Origin: JADJPO01 sp046330955
Lineage (GTDB): Bacteria; Actinomycetota; Actinomycetes; Actinomycetales; Kineosporiaceae
Assembly: GCA_046330955.1 (NCBI GenBank)
Contig: JAXLRT010000018.1
Coordinates: 62,001 to 126,000 of the forward strand
DNA: 64,000 nucleotides
Reading direction: 5' to 3'
Part shown: positions 33,189 to 41,841 of the stretch, piece after piece
Layout: every line of letters begins with the position of its first letter
Position numbering within the stretch: position 1 is the first letter of the stretch
Translations under genes and position numbers: made by a program
The notes under the pieces: model-generated
Told to the model about the DNA's origin: nothing
The model's input: only the letters and a program-made list of their open reading frames with translations
The model's database searches: none

Positions 33189-33941
33189 ATGTCCTGGCAC
33201 ACTCCCGACCGCCACCACCCGGACGGCGGCGTGGTCACGACCACGGTGTCGACCACCGCCCGGACCACCCGACACCGGCGGGCCGGACTCCTGGCCGGAG
33301 TCAGCCTGCTGGCCATGGCGGTCCTGGCCGGCTGGGCCAACCTCGCCGTCCTCGAGGCGCTGGTCGTGCCGGACGACGCCGACCTCACCGCCCGGCACCT
33401 GATCGAGTCCGGGTGGCAATTCCCCGCTGCCACGGCGGCGATGGCCGCAGTGGTGGTGCTCGACATCGTCGTGGCCTGGCAGTTGTGGGTCTTCCTCGCC
33501 CCGGTCGACCGCCGGCTGGCCGCCCTGGCCGGCTGGTTGCGCGGGATCTACGCAGTGGTCTTCGCCGTGGCGATCGCCGAGCTCGTGGGCGCGGCCCGGG
33601 TGGTCGGGGGGCTCGACGGCCCGACGAGCGTCACCCCGGCCGCCGGCGCCGGCGTGATGTCCCGCCTCGAGGACTTCCACGCCATCTGGGACCCGGCGCT
33701 CGGGCTGTTCGGGGTGCACCTGCTGCTGGTCGCTCTCCTGGCCTGGCGCTCGGGCTTCGTCCCGCGCTGGATCGGCGTCCTGGTCGCGGTGGCCGGCCTC
33801 GGCTACCTCGTCGACGGCCTGGGCCAGCTGCTCGGCGAGACCTACACCCTCGACCTGGGCCGGTTCACCTTCGTCGGCGAGGTGGTGCTGCTGGGCTGGC
33901 TGATCGTCAACGGTCTGCGGCGGACGTCGCGGGGAGCGTAG
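33189..33941 (+). CDS. DUF4386 family membrane protein
   Basis: The 250-aa product has about six hydrophobic segments. The segment SRLEDFHAIWDPALGLFGVHLLLVALLAWRSGFVPRWIGVLVAVAGLGYLVD in outline matches the DUF4386 pattern W-D-x-x-L-x-x-F-G-x-H-L. Function unknown. It is divergent from the TetR gene with the tandem palindromes between. The 3' end overlaps the BTAD regulator gene by 35 bp tail-to-tail. Confidence 0.83.
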   Translation: MSWHTPDRHHPDGGVVTTTVSTTARTTRHRRAGLLAGVSLLAMAVLAGWANLAVLEALVVPDDADLTARHLIESGWQFPAATAAMAAVVVLDIVVAWQLWVFLAPVDRRLAALAGWLRGIYAVVFAVAIAELVGAARVVGGLDGPTSVTPAAGAGVMSRLEDFHAIWDPALGLFGVHLLLVALLAWRSGFVPRWIGVLVAVAGLGYLVDGLGQLLGETYTLDLGRFTFVGEVVLLGWLIVNGLRRTSRGA

Positions 33942-36897
33942 CCAACGCCAGCTCGAGCCGGCCCTGCTGCCACGGCGACAGCTGCAGGTCGACGTCGCGA
34001 CGCACGGCCTGAGCCCTGACCAGGGTGGACTCGGCTCGCGGGTCACCGAGCGCCACCAGCGCGCAGCCGAGCCCCACGAAGGATTCGGCCCACCCCAGGT
34101 TCCCCTCACCCGGCCCGGGCACCGGCCCCGCAGGAAGATCACCATCGAATGCCGTCCACCCGGGATCGACACCGGGCGCGGCGCCCAGCCCCTGGACGAA
34201 GTACCCCACCGCGAGCCGCGGCCGACCGCAGCCGAGCGCCGCCCAGCCGGCGTTGATCACCAGGACATCCACCGTCATCGACCCCACCAGGGCGCCGGCC
34301 GTGGCGATGGCGTCCTCCAACACCACCAGGGCCTGCAGACTCTCACCCGACTCCAGGTGGGCCAACGCGATCTTGGCCACCACCGAGATGGTCCCGGTGG
34401 TCGACGGCTCCGCCCGGATCAACTGCCAGGCCTCACCGGCGGCCCGGTTGGCCTCCTCGGCACGGCCACAGGCAGCGCACGCGGCCGCCAGCGCGGAGAG
34501 CCCCTCCGGCAGGTGGATGCGCGACCGCACCCGGGCGTGCTGCACCAGTCGCGTGGCCACCTCGACCGCTTGCTCGAAGTCCCCGGCGAGGTACATCCCC
34601 ACCACGTGCGCTGTCAGCGCCTGGGCCAGCCAGTCGTCGTCCTCGGCCGCGGCCAGCACCTCGATGGCCTCCACCAGCTGCGCGGCGGCGTCCGACCGCG
34701 GCCCCTGCTGACCCATCGAGGCGTGCAACACCATCACCCGAGCACGAGACACCCCGCCGAGACAGCCGTCGAGCAGGCCGGAGTCCAGCACCCGCGACGT
34801 CCAGCGCCGACCCGCCCCGAGGCACTCGGTGAACACCCACCACCGCCCCAGCGTGATCGCCAGATCGGCGGTCCCGGCGGCGTCCCCGGCGGCCATGGCC
34901 TGCCGCAGCGCCTCCAGGTAGTCCTCGTAGTGCGCGCGGACGTCCTCCACCAGGTCGTCGTGCAGCGGCGCCGAGCGCCAGCGCGCCGCGAACCACTCCC
35001 GATGCCTGCGCCGGGTGGCGTCGAGTTCACCGGCGGCGACCAGCTCTTCCAGCGCCAGGTCGCGCACGGTCCGCAGCAGCCGGGCGCGCAGCACCGACCC
35101 GCGACGATCGGCGGCGACGTGCCCCTCACGGATCAGCCGGCGCAGGACGGCGTCCGTCCCGTCGCCCGCGGCGGCCACCCCCCGCCCCAGCGGTCCGATC
35201 ACCGCCTTCGCCGCGGCCGGGTCGAACGGCCCGGCGAACACCGAAAGGCGGCGTAACGCCTTCCGCTGCACCGGATCCAGCCGATCGAAACTCCACGTCA
35301 AGGTGTCGCGCAGCGACCGGTGCCGCGGTGTCCGATCGCGGTCGTCCGCCCGGACGTCGAGCGGCGCCTCGATCAGCTCCACCAACTCGGCCAGGGTGTG
35401 GCTCGCGGCATGACCGGCCACGAGTTCGAGAGCCAGCGGCAACCCGTCGACCCGGCGCACGATCCGGGCGAGCGCCCGGTGATCGGCGTCCGTCAGCGCC
35501 GGCCCCGCGGCCTCGTCGCCGAGCCGGTCGCGCAGCAGCCGGACCGCGGGCGCCTGCTCGATCTCGGCCACGGACGCCTCCGGCGCCGGGCAGGCCAGCG
35601 GCCCCAGGACGACGCGCCGCTCACCGACGATCTCCAGCGGCACTCGCGAGGTGACCACGAACCGCAGCCCGGGGCAGTCATCGAGCAGGCGGCGCCCCAG
35701 GGCGGCCACCGAGCCCACCGACCATTCGGCCTCGTCGATCAGGATCACCAGGTCGGAGGCCGCCAGCATGCTCGCGACGGCGGCCACCGGATCCTGCCCG
35801 GCGAGCGCCACCCCGAAGCCCATGGCCGAGGCCTCGGCGAGCTCGGCGGGGCTCAACGCCTCGGCGCCCGAGAGATCCAGGTAGGCCACCTCGTGCGAGC
35901 TCAGCAGCGCCGAACCGACCTCGGCCAGCACGCGTGACTTGCCCACACCCCCCGGCCCCAGCACCGTGACCAGCCGATGCCCCTGGCGCAGTGCCGCGAG
36001 GACCGCCTCGACCTCGGCGTCCCGCCCGATCGTCGGATTGCTCGGCACCGGCACGCACCGAGCCAGCACCCGCGCCGGCGACCGCTCGACGATCGCCCCC
36101 ACCGGGCGGTGGCCATCGGCCGATCGCTGCGATGACGATCCGGGCGCCAGCGCAGGATCCTGCGCCAGGACCTGGGCGTGCACCGTGGTCAGCGCCGGGC
36201 TGGGGTCGATGCCCAGTTCCTCGCGCAGCCGCAGCCGCAACAGCCGGTAGATCTCGAGCGCCTCGGCCTGCCGTCCCAGCCGGTAGGCGGCGACCATCGC
36301 CAGCGCGTGCGGCCGCTCGCGCAACGGGTTCTGCCGGCTCGCCTCGGCGGCCAACTCCCACGCCTCCTCGGCAGCGGCCTCGCCGCCGTGGCCCGCGGCG
36401 GCCGGGTCGAGCAGGGCGGCGGCCAGGTCCTCGATCGCGGCCGATCGCAGCTCATCGAGCCGAACCCGTTCGGAGAGAACCAGATCGACGCTGATCCCGT
36501 CGAAGGCCGGTGTGCCCCGCCACAGTGCCAGCGCCTCACGGTAGAGCGGCACCGCCTGGTCCGCCGGCAGACCCCGCGCCCGGCGCACCCGCTCGACGAA
36601 CGCCTCGGCGTCCGTCGTGGCCGCGCCGGTGAGCCGGTAGCCGAGGTCGTGGGTCTCGACCGCGTCGACCCCGAGGTGGCGGCGCAACCGGGCGATCACG
36701 GTGTGCACCGCGGCCACCGACAGCTGCGCACCGGACGGTCCGTGCCCCCAGACCAGGTCGAGGATGGCCTCGGGCGGCACACTCTGACCACGCCGCTGCA
36801 GCAGCACCGCCAGGACGTCGCGTGGCCGCTGACCCCGAGGCGTCACCGGCGCGCCGTCCCGCTGCACCAGCAGTGGCCCCAGCACCCCGATCTGCAC
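33907..36897 (-). CDS. SARP/AfsR-type regulator with BTAD, NB-ARC and TPR-like domains
   Basis: The 996-aa product has an OmpR-like DNA-binding domain (residues 1-90), a bacterial transcriptional activation domain (about 95-245, AEAFVERVRRARGLPADQAVPLYREALALWRG...) and an NB-ARC/STAND ATPase with Walker A VLGPGGVGKSRVL near 312-325 and Walker B-like DLVILIDEAEW near 385. The C-terminus is helical, TPR-like. AfsR-type regulators control secondary metabolism or export operons and bind heptamer direct repeats. GTG start at 36897. It lies downstream of the QOR and MMPL genes on the same strand. Confidence 0.9.
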   Translation of the reverse strand: MQIGVLGPLLVQRDGAPVTPRGQRPRDVLAVLLQRRGQSVPPEAILDLVWGHGPSGAQLSVAAVHTVIARLRRHLGVDAVETHDLGYRLTGAATTDAEAFVERVRRARGLPADQAVPLYREALALWRGTPAFDGISVDLVLSERVRLDELRSAAIEDLAAALLDPAAAGHGGEAAAEEAWELAAEASRQNPLRERPHALAMVAAYRLGRQAEALEIYRLLRLRLREELGIDPSPALTTVHAQVLAQDPALAPGSSSQRSADGHRPVGAIVERSPARVLARCVPVPSNPTIGRDAEVEAVLAALRQGHRLVTVLGPGGVGKSRVLAEVGSALLSSHEVAYLDLSGAEALSPAELAEASAMGFGVALAGQDPVAAVASMLAASDLVILIDEAEWSVGSVAALGRRLLDDCPGLRFVVTSRVPLEIVGERRVVLGPLACPAPEASVAEIEQAPAVRLLRDRLGDEAAGPALTDADHRALARIVRRVDGLPLALELVAGHAASHTLAELVELIEAPLDVRADDRDRTPRHRSLRDTLTWSFDRLDPVQRKALRRLSVFAGPFDPAAAKAVIGPLGRGVAAAGDGTDAVLRRLIREGHVAADRRGSVLRARLLRTVRDLALEELVAAGELDATRRRHREWFAARWRSAPLHDDLVEDVRAHYEDYLEALRQAMAAGDAAGTADLAITLGRWWVFTECLGAGRRWTSRVLDSGLLDGCLGGVSRARVMVLHASMGQQGPRSDAAAQLVEAIEVLAAAEDDDWLAQALTAHVVGMYLAGDFEQAVEVATRLVQHARVRSRIHLPEGLSALAAACAACGRAEEANRAAGEAWQLIRAEPSTTGTISVVAKIALAHLESGESLQALVVLEDAIATAGALVGSMTVDVLVINAGWAALGCGRPRLAVGYFVQGLGAAPGVDPGWTAFDGDLPAGPVPGPGEGNLGWAESFVGLGCALVALGDPRAESTLVRAQAVRRDVDLQLSPWQQGRLELALATLPATSAADR

Positions 36898-36930
36898 CAG
36901 TTCATGACAGCACGCCGAACCCGGTCCGGC

Positions 36931-38001
36931 CTACTCGCTGTCCAGCAGCACTTTGCCGGTGAGCCGCCGCCGGGCCAGTGCCCGGTGGGCAGCCGCCGCC
37001 TCGACCAACGGGAACCGCTGCACCACCCGGGCCGACAGCCGGCCTGCCCGGACGTCGTCCAGCACCTGGGCCATCACCTGGCCGCGGGCCGGGCCGGCCA
37101 GGTAGTCCGAGGCGGACACCCAGCGCACCCCCAGCGAACCCGACCGCCCGGTGGAGCCGGTGAGCCCGGACAGCGCCTGGGGAGCGAACGGCCGGGGGTG
37201 CCCGGTGATCGCCCCGTAGAGCAGCAGGCTGCCGCCGGTGGCCAGCATGTCCAGGCTCGCCTCGAAGGTGCGCGCACCGGTGGCATCGAACACGACGTCG
37301 GCCCCGGTGCCCGTGAGCCGGCGCACCTCGGCCACCAGTTGGGCCCGCTGTGCCGGGCCCGGGGTGGCACCGCCGACGATCACGTCGTGCGCCCCCAACG
37401 CCCGGGCCACCGCGGCCTTGGCCCGGGTCGAGGTGATCCCGATGACCCGAGCCCCCTCGGCCGCGGCGAGTTGCACCACGGCCCCGCCGACCGAACCACT
37501 CGCGCCGTGCACCACGATGGTGCGTGCGATCACCCAGGTGGCCATGCGCACCAGGACGTGCGCCGTGCTGCCGGCCATCGCCACGGCGGCCGCGACGTCC
37601 AGCGAGATGTCATCCGGCACCACGCTCAGGTACTCCACCGGCACGGCGGTGTACTCGGCGTACACGCCCGCCAGATGGCCGAGGTGCACCACCCGGCGAT
37701 CCCGCAGCGACGGGTGGACCCCGGGGCCGACCGCCTCGACCACGCCGCCGGCCTCGGTGCCCGGCACCAGCGGCAACGGCACCGGGAACGCCTCACCGGC
37801 CCGGTGCTGCAGGTCGACGTAGTTGACCCCGATCCAGGCGTTGCGCACCAGGACCTCGCCCGGCCCGGGCACCGGCACGGGCAACCGCACCGGGGTCAGG
37901 GCATCGGGGCCGCCGTGCGCGAGCACCTGCATCGCGGTCATGCTGCGGGTGGCCGCTGCCGGCGTGATGCCCGGGTCGGTGCACCCCTCGGCCGCGGTCA
38001 T
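36931..38001 (-). CDS. Zinc-binding dehydrogenase family quinone oxidoreductase
   Basis: The 356-aa product is an MDR-superfamily quinone reductase: GroES-like N-terminal part (GEVLVRNAWIGVNYVDLQHRAG), Rossmann part with VVHGASGSVGGAVVQLAAAEGARVIG, and no obvious catalytic zinc cysteine set, as in zeta-crystallin types. It reduces quinones or enoyl compounds with NADPH. ATG 38001 overlaps the MMPL stop by four bases; ATG 37941 is an alternative that removes 20 weak residues. Coupled translation with MMPL indicates a shared role. Confidence 0.9.
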   Translation of the reverse strand: MTAAEGCTDPGITPAAATRSMTAMQVLAHGGPDALTPVRLPVPVPGPGEVLVRNAWIGVNYVDLQHRAGEAFPVPLPLVPGTEAGGVVEAVGPGVHPSLRDRRVVHLGHLAGVYAEYTAVPVEYLSVVPDDISLDVAAAVAMAGSTAHVLVRMATWVIARTIVVHGASGSVGGAVVQLAAAEGARVIGITSTRAKAAVARALGAHDVIVGGATPGPAQRAQLVAEVRRLTGTGADVVFDATGARTFEASLDMLATGGSLLLYGAITGHPRPFAPQALSGLTGSTGRSGSLGVRWVSASDYLAGPARGQVMAQVLDDVRAGRLSARVVQRFPLVEAAAAHRALARRRLTGKVLLDSE

Positions 38002-40289
38002 GATCGGGTACCGATCGAGGCACCGTTGATCAGGATCTCGACCCGTGGTGAACCGGCCGGCGTGGCGACCGCGTCGGCTGCGGGTGCGGCCGGGGCACTC
38101 ACCTCGGTCAGGCCGATCCGGCGGTGTATCCGGCGCAACCCCGACGGCGCCCACCAGTTGGCAGGACCGGCCAGCCGCATCGCGGCCGGCACCAGGACGC
38201 CGCGGATCACCGTGGCGTCCAGCAGCACCGCGAACGCGCAGCCCAGGCCGAGCATCTGGATGAAGCTGACCGAGCTGGTGGCGAACGCCAGGAAGGTCAC
38301 CGACATCAGCGCTGCGGCAGCGGTCACGATGCGACCGGTGTGGGCGGTGCCGGCGATCACGGCCGACGAGGTGTCCAGACCGGCCCGGTGGTACTCGGTG
38401 ATGCGCCCGAGCAGGAACACCTCGTAGTCCATCGAGAGGCCGAACGCCAGGCAGAACATCAGCGGCGGGATCGAGACCGACAGCGGCGTCGGCGTGAAGC
38501 CGAGCAGCTCGGAGCCGTGACCCTGCTGGAAGACCCACACCATGGCGCCGAGCACGGCGCCGATGCCGGCCACGGTGGTGGCCAGGGCCTTCAGCGGCAG
38601 CACCACCGACCCGGTGAACAGGAAGATCAGCACGAAGGTGCTGAGCACCATCACCAGGGCCACCAGCGGCAGCCGGGCACCGATGGTCGTGTTGACGTCG
38701 ACGAACCGGGCGGTGGGGCCGCCGACCAGCCGCTCGCCCGGCGCGGGCAGTGCCCGGACCCGGTCGACCAACTGCTGGGCATCGCGGCTGTAGGGCTCGA
38801 CGTCAGGCACCACGCGCACCGCCGAGGCGGGACGCCCCGGGCCGGTGGGTGCGGTCAGACCGCGGCGGGCCGGAGCAACCTCGACGCCGTCCACGAAGGT
38901 CCCGGACGGCGCGTCCACCCGTGCCACGTGCTCGAGCCGCGACAGGGCGGCGGCGTAGGGCAGCGTGGCCTGTGGCGCGGTGGCCGGCAGCGCGATCACG
39001 ATGGCGTCGTTCTCACGACTGCTGAACTGCCCGCGCAGCACGTCCCCGACCCGGCGGGCCTGCGAGAGCTCGGCCGGCACCGACCGGTCGTCCGGCAGGC
39101 CGAAGGCCACCGCACCCAGCGGCGCGGCGAGCAGCGCCAGCAGCGCCAGCGCCGGCACGGCGGTGAGCACCGGACGGCGGGTGACCAGGCCCGCGAGCCG
39201 CTCCCAGAACGCCGACCGGGCCGTGGTGGGACGGCCGAACCGGCGCCGAGCGGCCCGGTGACCGAGCAGCCGCAGTGCCGACGGCAGGACGGCGACCGCG
39301 GCGAGGGCGGTGATCGTGACCACCGCGATGCCCGCGTAGGCGAACGACCGCAGGAAGTACATCGGGAACAGCAGCAGGGCCGCCAGCGCCACGCTGACCG
39401 TGGCCGCGGAGTACAGCACGGTGCGTCCGGCGGAGTGCAGCGTGGTGCGCAATGCCGACTCGACGTCGTCCCCGTGGTGCAGTTGTTCGCGGAATCGGTT
39501 GACGATGAGCAGCGCGTAGTCGATGCCCAGCCCCAACCCGAGGGCCAGGGTGAGGTTGAGCGAGAAGATGCTGACGTCGGTGACGCCGGTCAGCAGCCGC
39601 AGCACCGCCAGGGTGCCGACCATCGAGATCACGCCGATCATCAGCGGCAGCAGGCCGACCAGCACCGAGCCGAAGGTGAGCACCAGAAGGATCAAGGTCA
39701 GCGGGACGGCGATCGCCTCGGCACGCGCGAAGTCCGTGCGCACCTGACCGGTGATGTCGGTGACCGACTGGGCGAAGCCACCGGTGCTGACCTGCACGCC
39801 GACATCGCCGGCCCCGGAGGATCCGCTCGGGGTGCTGAAGGCCGGCTCGAGTTCGGCCATCCGCTCGCTGAGCGCATCGTCGTCCCCGGCCAGGTGGGCG
39901 ACCACCAGGGCCGAGCGAGCGTCACGGCTGCGCAGGGCCTCCGCGGCGCCGGGGGGCGCCTGCCAGTAGGTGCTCAGCACGGTGACATCGGGTGCGGCGT
40001 CGAGGCGACGCGCCGCGGCCAGGCCGGCGCGCGCCGTCTCGGGGGCATCGACGTTCGCGCCGGACGCCGCGGTGACCAGCAGCACCAGGTTCGCGCCGGG
40101 CAGACCGAGGTCACGCTCGAGCACCTGGGTGGCACGGGCGGATTCGGCGCCCGGGTCGTCGAAACCGCCGGCCCGCAACCGGTCGAGGGCTCCGGCCCCC
40201 AGGGCGGCGGCCAGCGCGGTGATGATCAGGGTGAACAGCAGGACGGCCCGTGCCCGGCGCAACGCCAGGCCGGTGAGTGCATCGAACAT
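37998..40289 (-). CDS. MMPL/RND family exporter
   Basis: The 763-aa product has two homologous halves, each with a large extracytoplasmic domain and five or six transmembrane helices (LGLGLGIDYALLIVNRFREQL in the first half; CLAFGLSMDYEVFLLGRITEYH in the second). These GxxxDY motifs carry the proton-relay Asp-Tyr pair typical of MMPL exporters, which move lipids or siderophores in actinobacteria. ATG 40289 is favoured because GAGG lies 8 bases upstream and overlaps the alternative GTG 40301. Confidence 0.92.
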   Translation of the reverse strand: MFDALTGLALRRARAVLLFTLIITALAAALGAGALDRLRAGGFDDPGAESARATQVLERDLGLPGANLVLLVTAASGANVDAPETARAGLAAARRLDAAPDVTVLSTYWQAPPGAAEALRSRDARSALVVAHLAGDDDALSERMAELEPAFSTPSGSSGAGDVGVQVSTGGFAQSVTDITGQVRTDFARAEAIAVPLTLILLVLTFGSVLVGLLPLMIGVISMVGTLAVLRLLTGVTDVSIFSLNLTLALGLGLGIDYALLIVNRFREQLHHGDDVESALRTTLHSAGRTVLYSAATVSVALAALLLFPMYFLRSFAYAGIAVVTITALAAVAVLPSALRLLGHRAARRRFGRPTTARSAFWERLAGLVTRRPVLTAVPALALLALLAAPLGAVAFGLPDDRSVPAELSQARRVGDVLRGQFSSRENDAIVIALPATAPQATLPYAAALSRLEHVARVDAPSGTFVDGVEVAPARRGLTAPTGPGRPASAVRVVPDVEPYSRDAQQLVDRVRALPAPGERLVGGPTARFVDVNTTIGARLPLVALVMVLSTFVLIFLFTGSVVLPLKALATTVAGIGAVLGAMVWVFQQGHGSELLGFTPTPLSVSIPPLMFCLAFGLSMDYEVFLLGRITEYHRAGLDTSSAVIAGTAHTGRIVTAAAALMSVTFLAFATSSVSFIQMLGLGCAFAVLLDATVIRGVLVPAAMRLAGPANWWAPSGLRRIHRRIGLTEVSAPAAPAADAVATPAGSPRVEILINGASIGTRS

Positions 40290-40301
40290 CGGTGACCTCA
40301 C

Positions 40302-40324
40302 GATCGAGTGGAGTGAACTCGATC
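40302..40324. promoter_or_regulatory. Inverted repeat in the MMPL leader
   Basis: GATCGAGT (40302-40309) and ACTCGATC (40317-40324) form a perfect 8-bp dyad with a seven-base spacer (GGAGTGA), just upstream of the MMPL start. It may be an operator or a leader hairpin. Confidence 0.45.
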
Positions 40325-40340
40325 AGGCTGCGAGAGCCCC

Positions 40341-40369
40341 CTGCCACGCACCTGTCACCGATCTGTCAC
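40341..40369 (-). promoter_or_regulatory. Three heptamer direct repeats at 11-bp spacing (SARP/AfsR-like site)
   Basis: CTGCCAC (40341-40347), CTGTCAC (40352-40358) and CTGTCAC (40363-40369) repeat every 11 bp. On the minus strand, the direction of the MMPL gene, this reads GTGACAG-N4-GTGACAG-N4-GTGGCAG. Two further copies lie at 40390-40396 and 40403-40409. Heptamers at helical spacing are the known recognition form of SARP-type OmpR-like domains. I see no clear -10 box at the expected distance. Confidence 0.5.
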
Positions 40370-40440
40370 GCCCGAGCTGCACACCCGAACTGTCACACCG
40401 AACCGTCACGCACCGAGCTGCACGCGCCCGGGTGCCGCGG

Positions 40441-41841
40441 TCAGCTGCGCTTCGGCGCCCCCGGGCGGGCGTAGCGCCACCAGGTCAGGGCCACGCACAT
40501 CACGGCCCAGGCCACCCCGATCCCGTAGAACGCCACCGGGCCGAGCGTGGTGACCCCGAGACCGAAGAAGAACGGCCCGAACGCGGCGATCGCCCCGGTC
40601 CAGCCGATGACGCCACCTGCCTGGCGACGCTCGAAGATCATCGGCATCTGCTTGAAGGTCGAGGCGTTGCCGATCCCGGCGAACAGGAAGATCGCCAGCA
40701 TGCCCCACAGGAACTGGCTGAAGCCGCCCTGCAGTGCCGCGGCCGAGGACACGTCCGGGGTGAGCGCGGGAATCGTCCACAGGATCGCGCCGACCAGACC
40801 GATCCCCGAGACCAGGGTCCAGATCGCCCCGCCCATGCGGTCGGTCAGCGGCGAGAACAGCACCCGCGCACCGGCTCCGATCAACGGCCCCAGGAAGACG
40901 TACTTCACCGGGTCGGGGACCGCATACCCCTCGACCAGCATCTGCGCGGAGGCCCCGGCGCCCTTGACGATCTCGGAGTTGCCGGCACCGTAGAGGTTGC
41001 TCATCAGCAGCCCGAACTGCGCGGCCAGCCCCGAGAAGGTGCCGAAGGTCATGATGTAGAGCAGCGTCATCCACCAGGTGTCCTGGTTGGCGAAGATGTC
41101 GAACTGCTGGCGGATGTTCGCCGTGATCGGCACCGACCGCAGCATCGTCCATGCGAGCGCGGCACCGATCACCATCAGCGGGATCCAGACGAAGGCGGCG
41201 TTCTGGAACCACACCTCCCGGGGCTGCTTGCCCGGCACGGCCATCTTCTGACTGCCACCGAACAGCGCCAGCGCGGACAGGCCGATCAGCCACGGCGTCA
41301 GCAACTGCACCAGCGAGACACCGAAGTTGCCCAGCCCCGCCTGCAGCCCGAGCGCAGTGCCCTGCTTGCTGCGCGGGAAGAAGTAGGAGGTGCTCGGCAT
41401 GAACCCCGAGAAGGCGCCGCCCCCGATGCCGGCCAGGAAGGCCAGCATCATGAGCTCCCAGTACGGGGCGGTCGGCGACTGCACCCGCACCCCCCACCCC
41501 AGGGTGGAGAAGATCAACAGCCCGGTGGTCAGCGAGACCAGCCTGCGGGTGCCGAGGATGGGCGGCAGCACCATCCAGGCCAGCCGGAACAGGCCTGCAG
41601 ACAGCCCGGGCATGGCGGCCATCCAGTACAGCTCGTTCTTGGTGAAGGTGTACCCGAGGGCGTTCAGCTTGGGGATGATCGCACTCGGCAGGAACCAGGC
41701 GATGAAGGCCAGGGTCAGGCAGAACGTGGTGACCCACAACGTCTTCCACGCCAACCGGGAGTCCCAGCCGGAGGGGCTCTCGGGGTCCCAGGAATCGAGC
41801 CACTCGCCCCCGCGGGGGGCTGTGGTGGATGTGGCGGTCAT
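40441..41841 (-). CDS. NarK-type nitrate/nitrite transporter, second of a pair
   Basis: The 466-aa MFS product has about twelve helices and Gly-rich segments typical of nitrate carriers: AGIGGGAFSGFMPSTSYFFP near residues 140-160 and FLFAGIGNASTFKQMPMIFERRQAGGVIGWTGAIAAFGPFFF near 370-415. ATG 41841 overlaps the stop of the first narK gene by four bases. Together the two may perform nitrate uptake by proton symport and nitrate/nitrite exchange, as NarK1 and NarK2 of some denitrifiers, but which is which I cannot tell. Confidence 0.9.
   Translation of the reverse strand: MTATSTTAPRGGEWLDSWDPESPSGWDSRLAWKTLWVTTFCLTLAFIAWFLPSAIIPKLNALGYTFTKNELYWMAAMPGLSAGLFRLAWMVLPPILGTRRLVSLTTGLLIFSTLGWGVRVQSPTAPYWELMMLAFLAGIGGGAFSGFMPSTSYFFPRSKQGTALGLQAGLGNFGVSLVQLLTPWLIGLSALALFGGSQKMAVPGKQPREVWFQNAAFVWIPLMVIGAALAWTMLRSVPITANIRQQFDIFANQDTWWMTLLYIMTFGTFSGLAAQFGLLMSNLYGAGNSEIVKGAGASAQMLVEGYAVPDPVKYVFLGPLIGAGARVLFSPLTDRMGGAIWTLVSGIGLVGAILWTIPALTPDVSSAAALQGGFSQFLWGMLAIFLFAGIGNASTFKQMPMIFERRQAGGVIGWTGAIAAFGPFFFGLGVTTLGPVAFYGIGVAWAVMCVALTWWRYARPGAPKRS

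Noticed and set aside
36178..38427. A long plus-strand frame antisense to the BTAD and QOR genes
   Set aside because: Low-complexity text, no motif, and opposite to three well-supported genes.
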